Counted from the stretch's first letter, positions 1-9,638 are shown. The stretch: 64,000 nt of DNA from Nocardia fusca NBRC 14340 (GCF_001618425.1 NZ_BDCU01000017.1:310001-374000), one strand, 5' to 3'. Notes: generated by a model from the sequence alone, not told the origin. Translations and numbers: made by a program.

Positions 1-1198
1 GATCGTTGCCGGAGACATCGGCACGGTTGCCGGCGGAGACGAAGGTGGACAATCCCAGATTTCGCGTGGCGGCCTCGGCGAGGATGGCCACCCCGAGCGG
101 CCCCGACTGACAGAAGAATCCGATCCGCCCGCGACCCGGCAACAGGGTGGCCAGCGTGGCATTGAGACCGACCGCCGGGTCGGTGTTCGCGATACCCAGC
201 GCACTCGGCCCCACCACGCGCATGCCGTGCCCCCGGGCGGCGGCGACGAGTTCGGCCTCCGCGTTGCGGCCCTCCTGCCCCGTCTCCCCGAACCCCGCCG
301 ACAGCACCAGGAGGCCCTTGACGCCCTTGGCCATACAGTCGTCGAGCACCGATCCGATGGCGGCCGCGGGGACCGCGACGACGGCCAGGTCCACCTCGTC
401 CGGGATAGCGCGAACAGTCGGATACGCGTGGACACCGCGAACCGAACGCCGCTCGGGGTTCACCGGGTAAACCGCGCCCTGGAACGTTCCGTCCAGCAGA
501 TTGGCCAGCACCACACCACCGACGCGGGTGGTGCTCGGCGTCGCGCCGATCACCGCCACCGACCGCGGGGCCAGCAGATTGCCCACACTGCGTGCCTCCG
601 AGGCCCGTTCCCGCGCGTCGCGCACCGAGCGCAACGCCTCGGTGGGATCGATGGCGAATTCCAGATGCAGCACCGAGCCGTCGCGGCTGCGCTCCACCTG
701 ATAGCCCGCCTCACGGAACACGGTGACCATCACCGTGTTCTCGGCCAGCACCTCGGCGACGAAGGTGTCGATCCGGTTCTCCGCGGCCGCGCCGGCCAGA
801 TGTTCGAGCAGGATCGATCCGAGCCCGCGTCCCTGGTGCTCGTCGGCCACCACGAAGGCGACCTCCGCCGCGCGCGAGCCGGTCCGGTCCAGGATCTCGT
901 AACGCCCGACGGCGATGATCGCGTCCCCCAGGACGACGACGAGTCCGACCCGGTCCCGATAGTCGAGGTGGGTGGTGCGGTGCAGATCCTTCGGCGATAT
1001 CCGCGGGTAGGGCCCGAAATAACGCAGGTAGCGGCTGCGCTCGGACAGCGCGGTGTGGAATCGCTGCAGTTCGTCGGCGTCGGCCGGAGTGATCGGGCGC
1101 ACCCGCACCACACCGCCGTCGGAGGCCAGGACATCCGCCTGCCAGTGCAGCGGCGCCGGCGGCGGATCGTCGGGAACACGGTCGGTGGGGTCAGTCAC
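1..1198 (-). CDS. GNAT / acyl-CoA-synthetase-like protein lysine acetyltransferase (partial, C-terminus off window)
   Basis: Reading the minus strand from a GTG at 1198 gives about 399 open codons that run off the left edge. Residues about 30-180 are a GNAT domain with the acetyl-CoA loop DEHQGRGLGS; from about residue 205 follows a CoA-binding Rossmann domain (SVAVIGATPS) of the NDP-forming acyl-CoA synthetase type, then the start of the succinyl-CoA-ligase-like domain (FFCQSGPLGV). Proteins of this build acetylate lysines, typically of acyl-CoA synthetases, and the synthetase-like part often serves as a sensor. Here the GNAT part is N-terminal, the reverse of the Pat/Pka layout. The start lies 8 bases inside the end of the upstream deacetylase gene, so writer and eraser are probably co-translated. 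The missing C-terminus prevents judging whether the synthetase half is catalytic. Confidence 0.85.
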   Translation of the reverse strand, partial: MTDPTDRVPDDPPPAPLHWQADVLASDGGVVRVRPITPADADELQRFHTALSERSRYLRYFGPYPRISPKDLHRTTHLDYRDRVGLVVVLGDAIIAVGRYEILDRTGSRAAEVAFVVADEHQGRGLGSILLEHLAGAAAENRIDTFVAEVLAENTVMVTVFREAGYQVERSRDGSVLHLEFAIDPTEALRSVRDARERASEARSVGNLLAPRSVAVIGATPSTTRVGGVVLANLLDGTFQGAVYPVNPERRSVRGVHAYPTVRAIPDEVDLAVVAVPAAAIGSVLDDCMAKGVKGLLVLSAGFGETGQEGRNAEAELVAAARGHGMRVVGPSALGIANTDPAVGLNATLATLLPGRGRIGFFCQSGPLGVAILAEAATRNLGLSTFVSAGNRADVSGND

Positions 1199-2456
1199 GC
1201 GGATCCTCCGGGTCCAGGCCGAGCGGGCCGAAGCACGCTCGGCGGGTGGCGAGAACGGCCGTGTCGACGGCGCGCTGGGAGCGGTCGAACCGGGCGTCCC
1301 CGGTTTCGGCGGTCCCCCCGGGGCCGTCCCAGCGCCGGAACGCGATATCCACACCGTCGCCCATGGTGCGGGGCGGTGATATACGGGGCCTGTCGGTGTG
1401 CACGAGATCGATCCAATCCTGCGGTATCGCGGTCGCCGGGTCCACCGGGCGGTCGAGCGCGATACCCAGGAGATGGGTCCAGGCCCGGGGCACCACCCGC
1501 ACCAGGCCGTACCCACCGCCGCCGACCGCCAACCACCGCCCCTCGGCATATCGGTCGGCCAGCTCCCGCATCGCCAGGAAGGCCGCCCGCTGCCCCTCGA
1601 TACCCAACTCCAGCTCCGCGAGTGGATCCTCGCGGTGGGTATCCACCCCGCACTGGCTGACCACCAGCTGGGGCCGGAACGCCGCCACCGCGCCGGGTAC
1701 CACCGCGTGGAAGGCGCGCAACCATTGCGGATCGCGAGTACCCGGCAGCAGCGGGAGATTGATCACGGTGCCGTCTCCGGGGCCGTTACCGGTCTCGTCC
1801 GGCCAGCCGGTGTTCGGCCACAGTGTGGCGGGATGCTGGTGGATCGACACGGTGAGCACCCGCGGGTCCCGATAGAACGCATGCTGCACCCCGTCGCCGT
1901 GATGGACATCCACATCGAGGTAGGCGATCCGATCGAAACCGTGGTCGAGCAGCCAGGAGATGGCCACCGCCGCGTCGTTGTACACACAGAAACCGGCGGC
2001 CCGGCCCGGCATGGCGTGGTGCATACCGCCGCCGATACTCACCGCCCGCCGCGTGGCGCCCGTGGCGATGGCCCGCGCCGCGGCCAGGGTGCCGCCGACG
2101 ATCACCGACGCGGCCTCGTGCATCCGGGGAAACACCGGATTATCGCTGGACCCGAGCCCGTAGGGCGGATCGACCGGAAGATCACCCACCGGCTCCCGCG
2201 GCACCGCCGAGCGGACAGCCTCGATGTAGTCGCCGGTGTGTATCCGCAGCAACTCCTCGCGACCGGCCGCGCCGGGCTCCAGGAGCTCTATTCCGTCGAG
2301 TACCCCGAGCGAGCGCGCCAGCGCCATCGTGTACTGCAGACGGACCGGTTTCATCGGATGCTCGGGGGTCCACGAGTAGTCCAGGAAACGCTCGGTCCAC
2401 ACAACGGTCCCCGGTTCCCCGGAGCCGGGGTTCACGTCCGGCGGTGCAGTGGCCAT
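1191..2456 (-). CDS. acuC: AcuC-type histone deacetylase family protein
   Basis: This 421-residue protein belongs to the zinc-dependent class I histone deacetylase fold, like Bacillus AcuC, which removes acetyl groups from lysines of acetyl-CoA synthetase. Visible motifs are the histidine pair in GGGMHHAMPG, the FCVYNDAAVAI stretch, and the zinc ligands in DVDVHHGDGVQHAFY. The C-terminal GGGGYG stretch carries the region of the catalytic tyrosine. The ATG at 2456 is chosen because the sequence upstream in frame lacks family character. Its stop overlaps the start of the downstream acetyltransferase gene by 8 bases, so the two form an acetylation/deacetylation unit. It is divergent from ideR. 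Confidence 0.9.
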   Translation of the reverse strand: MATAPPDVNPGSGEPGTVVWTERFLDYSWTPEHPMKPVRLQYTMALARSLGVLDGIELLEPGAAGREELLRIHTGDYIEAVRSAVPREPVGDLPVDPPYGLGSSDNPVFPRMHEAASVIVGGTLAAARAIATGATRRAVSIGGGMHHAMPGRAAGFCVYNDAAVAISWLLDHGFDRIAYLDVDVHHGDGVQHAFYRDPRVLTVSIHQHPATLWPNTGWPDETGNGPGDGTVINLPLLPGTRDPQWLRAFHAVVPGAVAAFRPQLVVSQCGVDTHREDPLAELELGIEGQRAAFLAMRELADRYAEGRWLAVGGGGYGLVRVVPRAWTHLLGIALDRPVDPATAIPQDWIDLVHTDRPRISPPRTMGDGVDIAFRRWDGPGGTAETGDARFDRSQRAVDTAVLATRRACFGPLGLDPEDPRD

Positions 2457-2639
2457 GATCGCAACCGTATCGGGAAGGGTGAAACCCCATCGCACGTTGT
2501 CATGCAGTAGAAATACATATATGCGCGACTGCGGCGTCGGGCCGCGCGCCGAATGTATTCCCATCGCGTCAGGCGACCCGTTCGTTTCGACCGGGGTCGC
2601 TGGTGCGCAGGTAGAATTCGTGCCGACGAAGGGGCAACA

Positions 2640-3326
2640 GTGAAGGATCTGGTCGACACCACGGAGATGTATCTCCGTACCATCTACGACCTCGAGGAGG
2701 AGGGCGTAGTACCCCTGCGTGCCCGGATCGCCGAGCGCCTCGAGCAGAGCGGACCCACGGTCAGCCAAACCGTGGCCCGGATGGAACGCGACGGCCTGCT
2801 GCTTGTCGCGGGTGACCGGCATCTCGAACTGACCGAGAAGGGCCGCAGCATGGCGGTCGCGGTCATGCGCAAACATCGGCTGGCCGAGCGGTTGCTGGTG
2901 GATATCATCGGGCTGGACTGGCAGAACGTGCACGCCGAAGCCTGTCGCTGGGAACATGTGATGAGCGAGGATGTCGAACGGCGGCTGGTCGAGGTGCTCA
3001 ACCACCCGACGACCTCTCCCTACGGCAACCCCATCCCCGGCCTGGACGAACTCGGTATCTCCGCGAGCCAGTTGCTGGAGGAACCGCTGAAGCGGTTGTC
3101 CGAACTGCCGCAGGGCCGTACGCACGCGGTGGTGGTGCGCCGGCTGGCCGAACACATCCAGACCGATCCCGAGGTGATCGGCCGACTGCGGGAAGCGGGC
3201 GTGGTACCCGACGCCCGGGTCACCGTCGAGAGCAAACCGGGCGCCGTCGTCATCACGGTGCCGGGCCACTCGGGGTACGAACTGCCCGACGAAATGGCCC
3301 ACGCCGTTCAGGTGAAGCTGGTCTGA
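2640..3326 (+). CDS. ideR: Iron-dependent transcriptional repressor IdeR
   Basis: This 228-residue DtxR-family repressor binds Fe2+ and then represses siderophore and iron-uptake genes while activating iron storage. It matches mycobacterial IdeR almost residue for residue in the N-terminal winged helix (DTTEMYLRTIYDLEEEGV; SGPTVSQTVARMERDGL). Metal-site residues are present: Met10, the EACRWEH cysteine, glutamate and histidine near residues 102-106, and the Glu and Gln of RRLAEHIQ in the C-terminal SH3-like domain, which is complete. The GTG start at 2640 follows an AAGGGG ribosome site; a TAGAAT -10-like box lies at about 2612. galE follows after 3 bases, the dtxR-galE arrangement known from corynebacteria. 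I see no obvious iron box in the window. Confidence 0.95.
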   Translation: MKDLVDTTEMYLRTIYDLEEEGVVPLRARIAERLEQSGPTVSQTVARMERDGLLLVAGDRHLELTEKGRSMAVAVMRKHRLAERLLVDIIGLDWQNVHAEACRWEHVMSEDVERRLVEVLNHPTTSPYGNPIPGLDELGISASQLLEEPLKRLSELPQGRTHAVVVRRLAEHIQTDPEVIGRLREAGVVPDARVTVESKPGAVVITVPGHSGYELPDEMAHAVQVKLV

Positions 3327-3329
3327 TCG

Positions 3330-4310
3330 ATGAAACTTCTGGTCACCGGCGGAGCCGGTTATGTGGGTGGTGTCTGCGCGCTCGTGCTGCGGGAGCAGGG
3401 CCACGAGGTGGTGGTCGTCGACGATCTGTCGACGGGAAATGCCGACGGCGTGCCCGAGGGCGTCGAATTCGTCGAAGGTGATATCGCCGAGGCCGCGCCG
3501 GATCTGCTGCGCACCCGGCAATTCGACGGAGTTCTGCATTTCGCGGCACAATCGCTGGTCGGCGAGTCGGTGCAGCGGCCGGAAAAGTACTGGCACGGCA
3601 ATGTGGTGAAAACACTCGCCCTGTTGGAAGCGATGCGCGACACCGAGACCCGGCGACTCGTCTTCTCCTCGACGGCGGCGGTCTACGGCGAGCCGGAACA
3701 GGTTCCGATCACCGAGGACGCGCCGGCTCGCCCCACCAACCCCTACGGCGCCTCGAAGCTGGCGATCGATCACGCCATCACCTCGTATTCCGTGGCCCAC
3801 GGTCTGGCCGCCACCAGCCTGCGTTATTTCAATGTGGCCGGGGCCTACGGCGGTCTCGGCGAGAACCGGGTGGTGGAGACACATCTGATTCCGCTGGTGC
3901 TGCAGGTGGCTGCGGGACACCGGGATTCCATTTCGGTGTTCGGCACCGATTGGCCGACCCACGACGGCACCGCGGTCCGCGACTACATCCATATCCTGGA
4001 CCTGGCGCAGGCGCATCTGCTGGCCCTGGAGACCGCCGCGGCGGGCACCCACCGGGTGTTCAATCTCGGTAGCGGTACGGGATTCTCCGTACGCGAGGTG
4101 ATCTCGGCGTGCGAACGGGTCACCGGCGGACCCATCGCCGCGGTCGACGCCCCGCGCCGCGCCGGTGACCCGGCCGTGCTGATCGCCTCCAGCCGACGCG
4201 CGATCGACGAACTCGGCTGGAAGCCGGAACACAACGACCTCGACGAGATCGTCTCCACCGCCTGGAGTTATTTGCGGGGCCTCGGCTCGCGCGCGCACAG
4301 CGCGCGCTGA
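3330..4310 (+). CDS. galE: UDP-glucose 4-epimerase
   Basis: This 326-residue extended short-chain dehydrogenase interconverts UDP-glucose and UDP-galactose, supplying galactose for cell-wall galactan. The N-terminal NAD motif GGAGYVGG (residues 7-14), the SSTAAVYG serine segment and the YGASK catalytic Tyr-Lys pair are all present. The C-terminal sugar-binding part ([14 protein letters not shown]) is of usual length. It starts 3 bases after the ideR stop, so the genes are co-transcribed. A GC hairpin overlaps its last codons. Confidence 0.93.
   Translation: MKLLVTGGAGYVGGVCALVLREQGHEVVVVDDLSTGNADGVPEGVEFVEGDIAEAAPDLLRTRQFDGVLHFAAQSLVGESVQRPEKYWHGNVVKTLALLEAMRDTETRRLVFSSTAAVYGEPEQVPITEDAPARPTNPYGASKLAIDHAITSYSVAHGLAATSLRYFNVAGAYGGLGENRVVETHLIPLVLQVAAGHRDSISVFGTDWPTHDGTAVRDYIHILDLAQAHLLALETAAAGTHRVFNLGSGTGFSVREVISACERVTGGPIAAVDAPRRAGDPAVLIASSRRAIDELGWKPEHNDLDEIVSTAWSYLRGLGSRAHSAR
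4289..4307. terminator. GC hairpin at the galE / DUF4192 convergent junction
   Basis: An 8-base perfect inverted repeat of alternating G and C with a 3-base ACA loop covers the last codons of galE. It sits where galE and the convergent DUF4192 gene meet and could end transcription from either side, but no T-tract follows and alternating GC in a GC-rich coding end can arise by chance. Confidence 0.35.
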
Positions 4311-4327
4311 TCCGGCCGCGGCCGCCC

Positions 4328-5701
4328 TCACCACACCGCGGCCGGGTCGACGCCCAGAGCGGTGGCGGTGTCCCGGCCGCACTGCGCCAGATCGCGGAGG
4401 CGTTCGGGTCGCATGCCGGCCTCCAGGGCGGTATGCAGCAGTGCGGCCATCGAGTGGCGCGGCTCGGCATCCAGCGCCGCGTCCAGGGCGATTCCGGCGA
4501 ACGGGCCGTCGCCCCGCACGTAGGCGAAATAGCCCAGCAGGGTCGCCGCTTCCGCCCGGTCGGCGCCGTCCAGCGCGCGGGTCAGCAGGGCCAGCAGGCT
4601 CTCGGCCGCTTCGGCGTGCGCGGTATCGGCCACGGCGAAGACGGAATCGCGGACCTCCCGGTCACGGAGGGCCACCGCGATCTGGGCAAGTTCCCGGGCA
4701 TCGAGTCCGGGGCCGGATTCGGCGTTCGCGATGAGCCAGAGCACGGTCATCAGTTCGCCACGCAGATAACCGGCCGGATCGCCGCGCTGCGCGGCAGCCA
4801 CATATCTGTCCTTGGCTCGACCCCTGGCCTCCTTCAGTTCACTCGACACCCGCGCGCGCAGAGCGTCGTCCGGGGCGACCAACGCGGTCAATTCGTCCCG
4901 GCTGCGGCGGATCGGCCGGCCGTCCAGAACCCGGCCCAGGGTGACCGCCGAGGCCTCCGGATCGGCGATCCGCCCGCGGCGCGGTGGGCCCGTCACGCTC
5001 CACCACGGCCGCCCGGCCGCGATCGACCGAGCGGCCCAGGCGCCGCGCACCGGCACGGCATGGGACGCCAGCTGCCGTTCCATTTCTCCGAATACCGGGA
5101 TCCGTTGCGGTCCCGCGGGTTCACCATCGCTGAGCGCGTCGTCCACCAGGACGGCGAGCACTCCGACCACTCCCGGACGGGCACAAACCCGCGCGGCCGC
5201 GGCGGCCACCGTCTCGGTATCGGAGGAGGCACCGGTGCCTGGATGCCGGAGATCGAACCGCACCACGAGATCGATGACCGCACTCTCCGCCGTGGGGGCC
5301 GCGCACAGGACGGCCAGTACCAGCGAACGCTCCGGCCGGAAGCCGAGCATGGCGGGGAGCGCGGCCAGCAGATCTCCCGGGTCGTCGAGCCGGGCGGGCC
5401 CGATATGGAGTGGGCGGTCGTACTCGTCACCGGCCCGGTCGGCGCAGCGTGCCCGCGAGGCCGCGGCGTACTCGTAGGTACTCCGTCCGGAGAAGTGCGG
5501 ACCGGAAGCACCCCCACCGGACGCGGCGGCGGGCGCCGGAACCGGGTGGGGCCCGCCGCGCGCGACCAGCGCCCGGGCTGTGGGGCACCGTCCCGCGGCC
5601 CGGTCGGCACGAGGTGGGGCGGGAGCCGGGCGGCCGGCTCGGTGCGGGACCGACCGGGCCTCGGCGGAGGCGGGACGGGAGGACGGCGCAGCGGAGTTCA
5701 T
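4328..5701 (-). CDS. DUF4192 domain-containing protein
   Basis: The 457-residue product has an alanine/proline/arginine-rich, probably disordered N-terminus of about 145 residues. The DUF4192 domain follows, opening with a segment about avoiding loss of a conserved LGFRPERSLVLAVL strand, then a C-terminal alpha-helical part rich in Ala and Leu that resembles tetratrico-like packing. DUF4192 proteins are common in actinobacteria and have no known function. The ATG at 5701 is the first plausible start; the frame stays open to 5980, but that part looks non-coding. A start nearer the domain is also possible. Confidence 0.8.
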   Translation of the reverse strand: MNSAAPSSRPASAEARSVPHRAGRPAPAPPRADRAAGRCPTARALVARGGPHPVPAPAAASGGGASGPHFSGRSTYEYAAASRARCADRAGDEYDRPLHIGPARLDDPGDLLAALPAMLGFRPERSLVLAVLCAAPTAESAVIDLVVRFDLRHPGTGASSDTETVAAAAARVCARPGVVGVLAVLVDDALSDGEPAGPQRIPVFGEMERQLASHAVPVRGAWAARSIAAGRPWWSVTGPPRRGRIADPEASAVTLGRVLDGRPIRRSRDELTALVAPDDALRARVSSELKEARGRAKDRYVAAAQRGDPAGYLRGELMTVLWLIANAESGPGLDARELAQIAVALRDREVRDSVFAVADTAHAEAAESLLALLTRALDGADRAEAATLLGYFAYVRGDGPFAGIALDAALDAEPRHSMAALLHTALEAGMRPERLRDLAQCGRDTATALGVDPAAVW

Positions 5702-6120
5702 GGCCCGAGCATCCGGTATCGGATCTCGCGCAGTATGGACGTGAACTGGGAAAACACCAGTTCTCACGAAGTCTGTGGACAACTCGGGGTTGTGGACAAC
5801 TCCGGCCGGCGGGCCGCCCCCGCGCCGCGACCGGGTTGCCGACTCGGAAATGGGGTACATCCAGAAGCGGAGTGTGCCAGACTCCCCGGTGCGTTCACCG
5901 GCCACAAGACCACACAGACTCCCCGGCCCGCCTTCGCCGGGACCGGGGAATTCACCGCCGACGACCGCTGTTGTCAGCACAGAGAGCCGATGTACGGCCG
6001 CGTGTGGCCCTACATCTGCATGGGGGACAATGGAGGGCGATCGCGGCTCGCGGCACGGCAGCGGATACCAGCAGTGTTGCCCGACCCGCCCGCTACGGAT
6101 CGCGCAGGAAGGAGTACGCG
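5702..6120. other. Intergenic region with two DnaA-box matches
   Basis: This 419-base divergent gap between the DUF4192 gene and the PAC2 gene holds promoters for both. Two exact copies of TGTGGACAA, the reverse complement of the DnaA box TTGTCCACA, lie at 5774-5782 and 5791-5799, 17 bases apart in the same orientation and embedded in a longer repeat (TGTGGACAACTC). An AGGAAGG ribosome site at about 6107 serves the PAC2 gene. No convincing gene is seen. Confidence 0.6.
5774..5799 (-). promoter_or_regulatory. Tandem DnaA-box matches
   Basis: Two perfect 9-mers reading TTGTCCACA on the minus strand start 17 bases apart. The site lies about 75-100 bases upstream of the DUF4192 start and about 320-350 bases upstream of the PAC2 start. 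Binding by DnaA is inferred from sequence only. Confidence 0.5.
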
Positions 6121-7062
6121 ATGGACTACGAGTCGCGAATGTACGAACTGGAGTTCCCCGCTCCGCAGCTGTCGTCCGACGATGGCTCGGGTCCGGTCCT
6201 GGTGCACGGCTTGGAGGGGTACTCGGACGCGGGTCATGCGGTCCGGCTGGCCACGACCCACCTGCGGGAAAGCCTGGAGAGCGAACTCGTCGCCTCGTTC
6301 GATGTGGACGAGCTGCTGGACTATCGCTCGCGGCGCCCCCTGATGACCTTCAAAACCGATCACTTCTCCGAGTACGCGGAACCCGAGCTGAACCTGTGGG
6401 CGCTGCGCGATACCGAGGGCACTCCGTTCCTGCTGCTCGCGGGCATGGAGCCGGATCTGCGCTGGGAGAAGTTCACCACCGCGGTGCGGCTGCTGGCCGA
6501 ACAGCTCGGTGTGCGCCGCAGTATCGGACTGAGCGCCATCCCGATGGCGGTGCCGCACACCCGGCCGCTGGGGCTCACCGCGCATTCGTCCAACCGCGAT
6601 CTCATCCCGGACAACCAGCGCTGGCCGGGTGAACTGCAGGTACCGGCGAGTGCGGCCACGCTGCTGGAGTACCGGATGGCCCAGCACGGGCACGAATCGC
6701 TGGGTTTCTCGGTACACGTCCCGCACTATCTCGCGCAGACCTCCTACCCGGAAGCCGCGCAGACCCTGCTCGAACATGTCGGTGAGAACGCGGGCCTGGC
6801 GTTCCCGCTCGCCGCGCTGGGTGAGGCAGCGGCGCGGGTGCGTGAACAGGTCAACGAGCACATCGCCGGGAACCCGGAAGTGGAGACGGTGGTGCACGCG
6901 CTGGAGCGCCAGTACGACACCTTCGTCAGCGCCCAGGAACGGCAGTCCAGCCTGCTGGTCGGTGAGGGTGAGCTGCCCAGCGGCGACGAACTGGGTGCCG
7001 AATTCGAGCGTTTCCTCGCCGAGCAGGGCGGCTACTCCGGCGACGACGACGAACGCGGCTGA
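6121..7062 (+). CDS. PAC2 family protein (proteasome-assembly-chaperone-like)
   Basis: This 313-residue protein has the PAC2 fold seen in archaeal/eukaryotic proteasome assembly chaperones and in the mycobacterial protein Rv2714, which occupies the same place in the genome. The opening strand and loop VLVHGLEGYSDAGHAV, the GLSAIPMAVPHTRP segment and the HVPHYLAQ segment are typical, and the last 80 residues are helical and acidic. The actinobacterial role is unknown. The ATG follows a good AGGAAGG site. A CCGGCAC/GTGCCGG inverted repeat (7083-7105) just after the stop may weakly end transcription. Confidence 0.88.
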   Translation: MDYESRMYELEFPAPQLSSDDGSGPVLVHGLEGYSDAGHAVRLATTHLRESLESELVASFDVDELLDYRSRRPLMTFKTDHFSEYAEPELNLWALRDTEGTPFLLLAGMEPDLRWEKFTTAVRLLAEQLGVRRSIGLSAIPMAVPHTRPLGLTAHSSNRDLIPDNQRWPGELQVPASAATLLEYRMAQHGHESLGFSVHVPHYLAQTSYPEAAQTLLEHVGENAGLAFPLAALGEAAARVREQVNEHIAGNPEVETVVHALERQYDTFVSAQERQSSLLVGEGELPSGDELGAEFERFLAEQGGYSGDDDERG

Positions 7063-7130
7063 CGCGTCGCGGCCGGTGAGACCCGGCACACGCCCACCGT
7101 GCCGGTGATCGGGGGACGGCAGCCCGTAGG

Positions 7131-9638
7131 GTGTCCGGGGTGGATCTGACCGAACTGCTCGAGATACCGGGGACCGACGCCGACGCACTGTACGAGTCGT
7201 TCGCGATATGGGCCGCCGAGCAGGGTACCGCGCTCTATCCGGCTCAGGACGAGGCGTTGCTGGAGCTGGCGGCCGGATCCCATGTCATTCTCGCCACCCC
7301 CACCGGTTCCGGAAAATCGCTGGTCGCCGTCGGCGCTCATCTCTTCGCGCTGACCCGGGGCCTGCGCAGCTACTACACCGCGCCGATCAAGGCGCTGGTG
7401 AGCGAGAAATTCTTCGCGCTGTGCGAGGTTTTCGGCGCCGAACGGGTGGGCATGGTGACCGGAGACGCCGCGGTGAATCCGACCGCACCCATCATCTGCG
7501 CCACCGCCGAGATCCTCGCCAATCTGGCGTTGCGGGAGGGACCGGACGCCGATATCGGGCAGGTGGTGATGGACGAATTCCATTTCTACGCCGATCCCGA
7601 CCGCGGCTGGGCCTGGCAGGTGCCGCTGCTCGAACTACCCCGCGCGCAATTCCTGCTGATGTCGGCCACACTCGGCGAGGTCGATTTCTTCGCCGCCGAC
7701 CTCGAGCGGCGCACCGGCCGCGCCGCCGCGGTGGTCGCGGGTACGGAACGTCCGGTGCCGCTGCATTTCTCCTACGCGCGCACGCCGATCACCGAAACGC
7801 TGACCGAACTGGTCACCACTCATCAGGCCCCGGTGTATGTCGTCCATTTCACCCAGGCCGCGGCTCTGGAACGGGCGCAGGCACTGACCAGCGCGAACTT
7901 CGCCAGCCGGGCCGAGAAGGACGCCATCGCGGAAGCGCTGGGCGAGTTCCGTTTCTCGTCCGGTTTCGGGAAAACGCTCTCCCGCCTCATCCGGCACGGT
8001 ATCGGCGTCCATCACGCCGGGATGCTGCCCAAATATCGCCGGCTGGTGGAGCGGCTCGCCCAGGACGGATTGCTGAAGGTCGTCTGCGGTACCGACACCC
8101 TCGGCGTCGGGATCAATGTCCCGATCCGCACCGTGTTGTTGACCGGTCTCACCAAATTCGACGGTGTGCGCACCCGGCGGCTCAAGGCCCGGGAATTCCA
8201 CCAGATCGCCGGGCGAGCCGGACGGGCCGGTTTCGACACCATGGGCACCGTGGTGGTGCAGGCACCCGAACACGAGGTCGAGAACACCCGGTTGCTGGCC
8301 AAAGCCGGTAACGACCCGAAGAAGATGCGCAAAGTACAGCGCCGCAAACCACCCGAGGGATTCGTCTCGTGGAGCGAGGAGACCTTCGACCGGCTGGTCG
8401 CCGCCGCGCCCGAACCCATGGTGTCGCGTTTCGCGGTGACCAACGCGATGCTGCTGAATGTGATCGCGCGGCCGGGCAATTGCTTCCGGGCCATGCGGCA
8501 TCTGCTGGAGGACAATCACGAACCGCGACCGGCGCAGCGGCGCCATATCCTGCGCGCCGTCCGGCTGTACCGCGCGCTGCGTGACGCGGGCGTGGTACAG
8601 CAGCTCCCCGAACCCGACGAGCACGGCCGATACGCGCGGCTCACCGTGGACCTGCAGCGGGATTTCGCGTTGGACCAGCCGCTGTCGCCGTTCGCCCTCG
8701 CCACATTCGAACTGCTCGACAGCGCGTCGCCGAGCTACGCGCTCGATATGGTGTCGCTGGTCGAGGCCACCCTCGAGGATCCCCGGCAGCTGCTGATGGC
8801 ACAGCAGCACAAGGCGCGCGGGGAGGCCGTGGCCGAGATGAAGGCCGAAGGCATCGATTACGACGAGCGGATGGAACTGCTCGAGGACATCACCTGGCCG
8901 AAGCCGCTCGCGGAGCTGATCGAGGGCGCCTACGAAACCTACCGGGCCGGACATCCGTGGTTGTCGGAGTTCGCGCCGTCACCGAAATCGGTGGTGCGCG
9001 ACATGGTCGAGCGGGCCATGACTTTCACCGAACTGATCTCCTACTACGACCTCGCCCGCTCCGAAGGGGTGGTGCTGCGCTACCTCGCCGACGCCTACCG
9101 CGCCTTGCGCCGGACCGTGCCGGAGTCGGCGCGGAGCGAAGAACTCGACGATCTCACCGAATGGCTGGGCGAGCTGGTACGGCAGGTGGATTCCAGTCTG
9201 CTCGACGAATGGGAACAGCTGACCGGCGCGGGCGCGGAGACCGACGCCGAGCAGATCGCGTTCGGTGCAGAGAGCGTGCGCCCGGTCACAGCCAACGAGC
9301 GCGCGTTCCGGGTGATGGTGCGCAACGCCGTATTCCGCCGGATCGAACTGGCCGCCCGGCAGCGTTGGGACGAACTGGCGGAACTGTCCCCCGGTCCGGA
9401 CTGGGCGGCCGATCTCGGCCCCTATTTCGACGAATACGACACCATCGGTACCGGACCCGACGCGCGCGGTCCGCAACTGTTCCGGGTCGAGACGCGGCCC
9501 GGTTTCTGGCAGGTGCGCCAGACCCTCGACGATCCGGCGGGCGATCACGGCTGGGCGCTGCTCGCCACCGTAGACCTCGCCGAATCCGATGCGGCCGGTG
9601 ATGTGGTCTTCGATGAGGTCACGGTGGTGTCGGGGTGA
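7131..9638 (+). CDS. DEAD/DEAH-box (Ski2-like) helicase with DUF3516
   Basis: The 835-residue product is a superfamily 2 helicase. Walker A TPTGSGKS lies near residue 58, the motif II variant DEFHFY near 145, motif III MSATL near 172, and motif VI HQIAGRAGRAGF near 355. The C-terminal half (from about 420) matches DUF3516, found with such helicases in actinobacteria; the group is related to Ski2/HelY RNA helicases, so RNA processing is likely but unproven. GTG codons at 7131 and 7140 are both possible starts. The stop overlaps the GTG start of speD in a GTGA junction. Confidence 0.88.
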   Translation: MSGVDLTELLEIPGTDADALYESFAIWAAEQGTALYPAQDEALLELAAGSHVILATPTGSGKSLVAVGAHLFALTRGLRSYYTAPIKALVSEKFFALCEVFGAERVGMVTGDAAVNPTAPIICATAEILANLALREGPDADIGQVVMDEFHFYADPDRGWAWQVPLLELPRAQFLLMSATLGEVDFFAADLERRTGRAAAVVAGTERPVPLHFSYARTPITETLTELVTTHQAPVYVVHFTQAAALERAQALTSANFASRAEKDAIAEALGEFRFSSGFGKTLSRLIRHGIGVHHAGMLPKYRRLVERLAQDGLLKVVCGTDTLGVGINVPIRTVLLTGLTKFDGVRTRRLKAREFHQIAGRAGRAGFDTMGTVVVQAPEHEVENTRLLAKAGNDPKKMRKVQRRKPPEGFVSWSEETFDRLVAAAPEPMVSRFAVTNAMLLNVIARPGNCFRAMRHLLEDNHEPRPAQRRHILRAVRLYRALRDAGVVQQLPEPDEHGRYARLTVDLQRDFALDQPLSPFALATFELLDSASPSYALDMVSLVEATLEDPRQLLMAQQHKARGEAVAEMKAEGIDYDERMELLEDITWPKPLAELIEGAYETYRAGHPWLSEFAPSPKSVVRDMVERAMTFTELISYYDLARSEGVVLRYLADAYRALRRTVPESARSEELDDLTEWLGELVRQVDSSLLDEWEQLTGAGAETDAEQIAFGAESVRPVTANERAFRVMVRNAVFRRIELAARQRWDELAELSPGPDWAADLGPYFDEYDTIGTGPDARGPQLFRVETRPGFWQVRQTLDDPAGDHGWALLATVDLAESDAAGDVVFDEVTVVSG

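Noticed and set aside
227..1660. Long plus-strand frame opposite the acetyltransferase and deacetylase genes
   Set aside because: It is the mirror of two well-supported genes in GC-rich DNA; its Arg/Pro/Gly/His composition is that of an antisense frame.
5702..5980. N-terminal extension of the DUF4192 frame
   Set aside because: The frame is open, but the extra part shows no family likeness and crosses the DnaA-box region; the ATG at 5701 is simpler.
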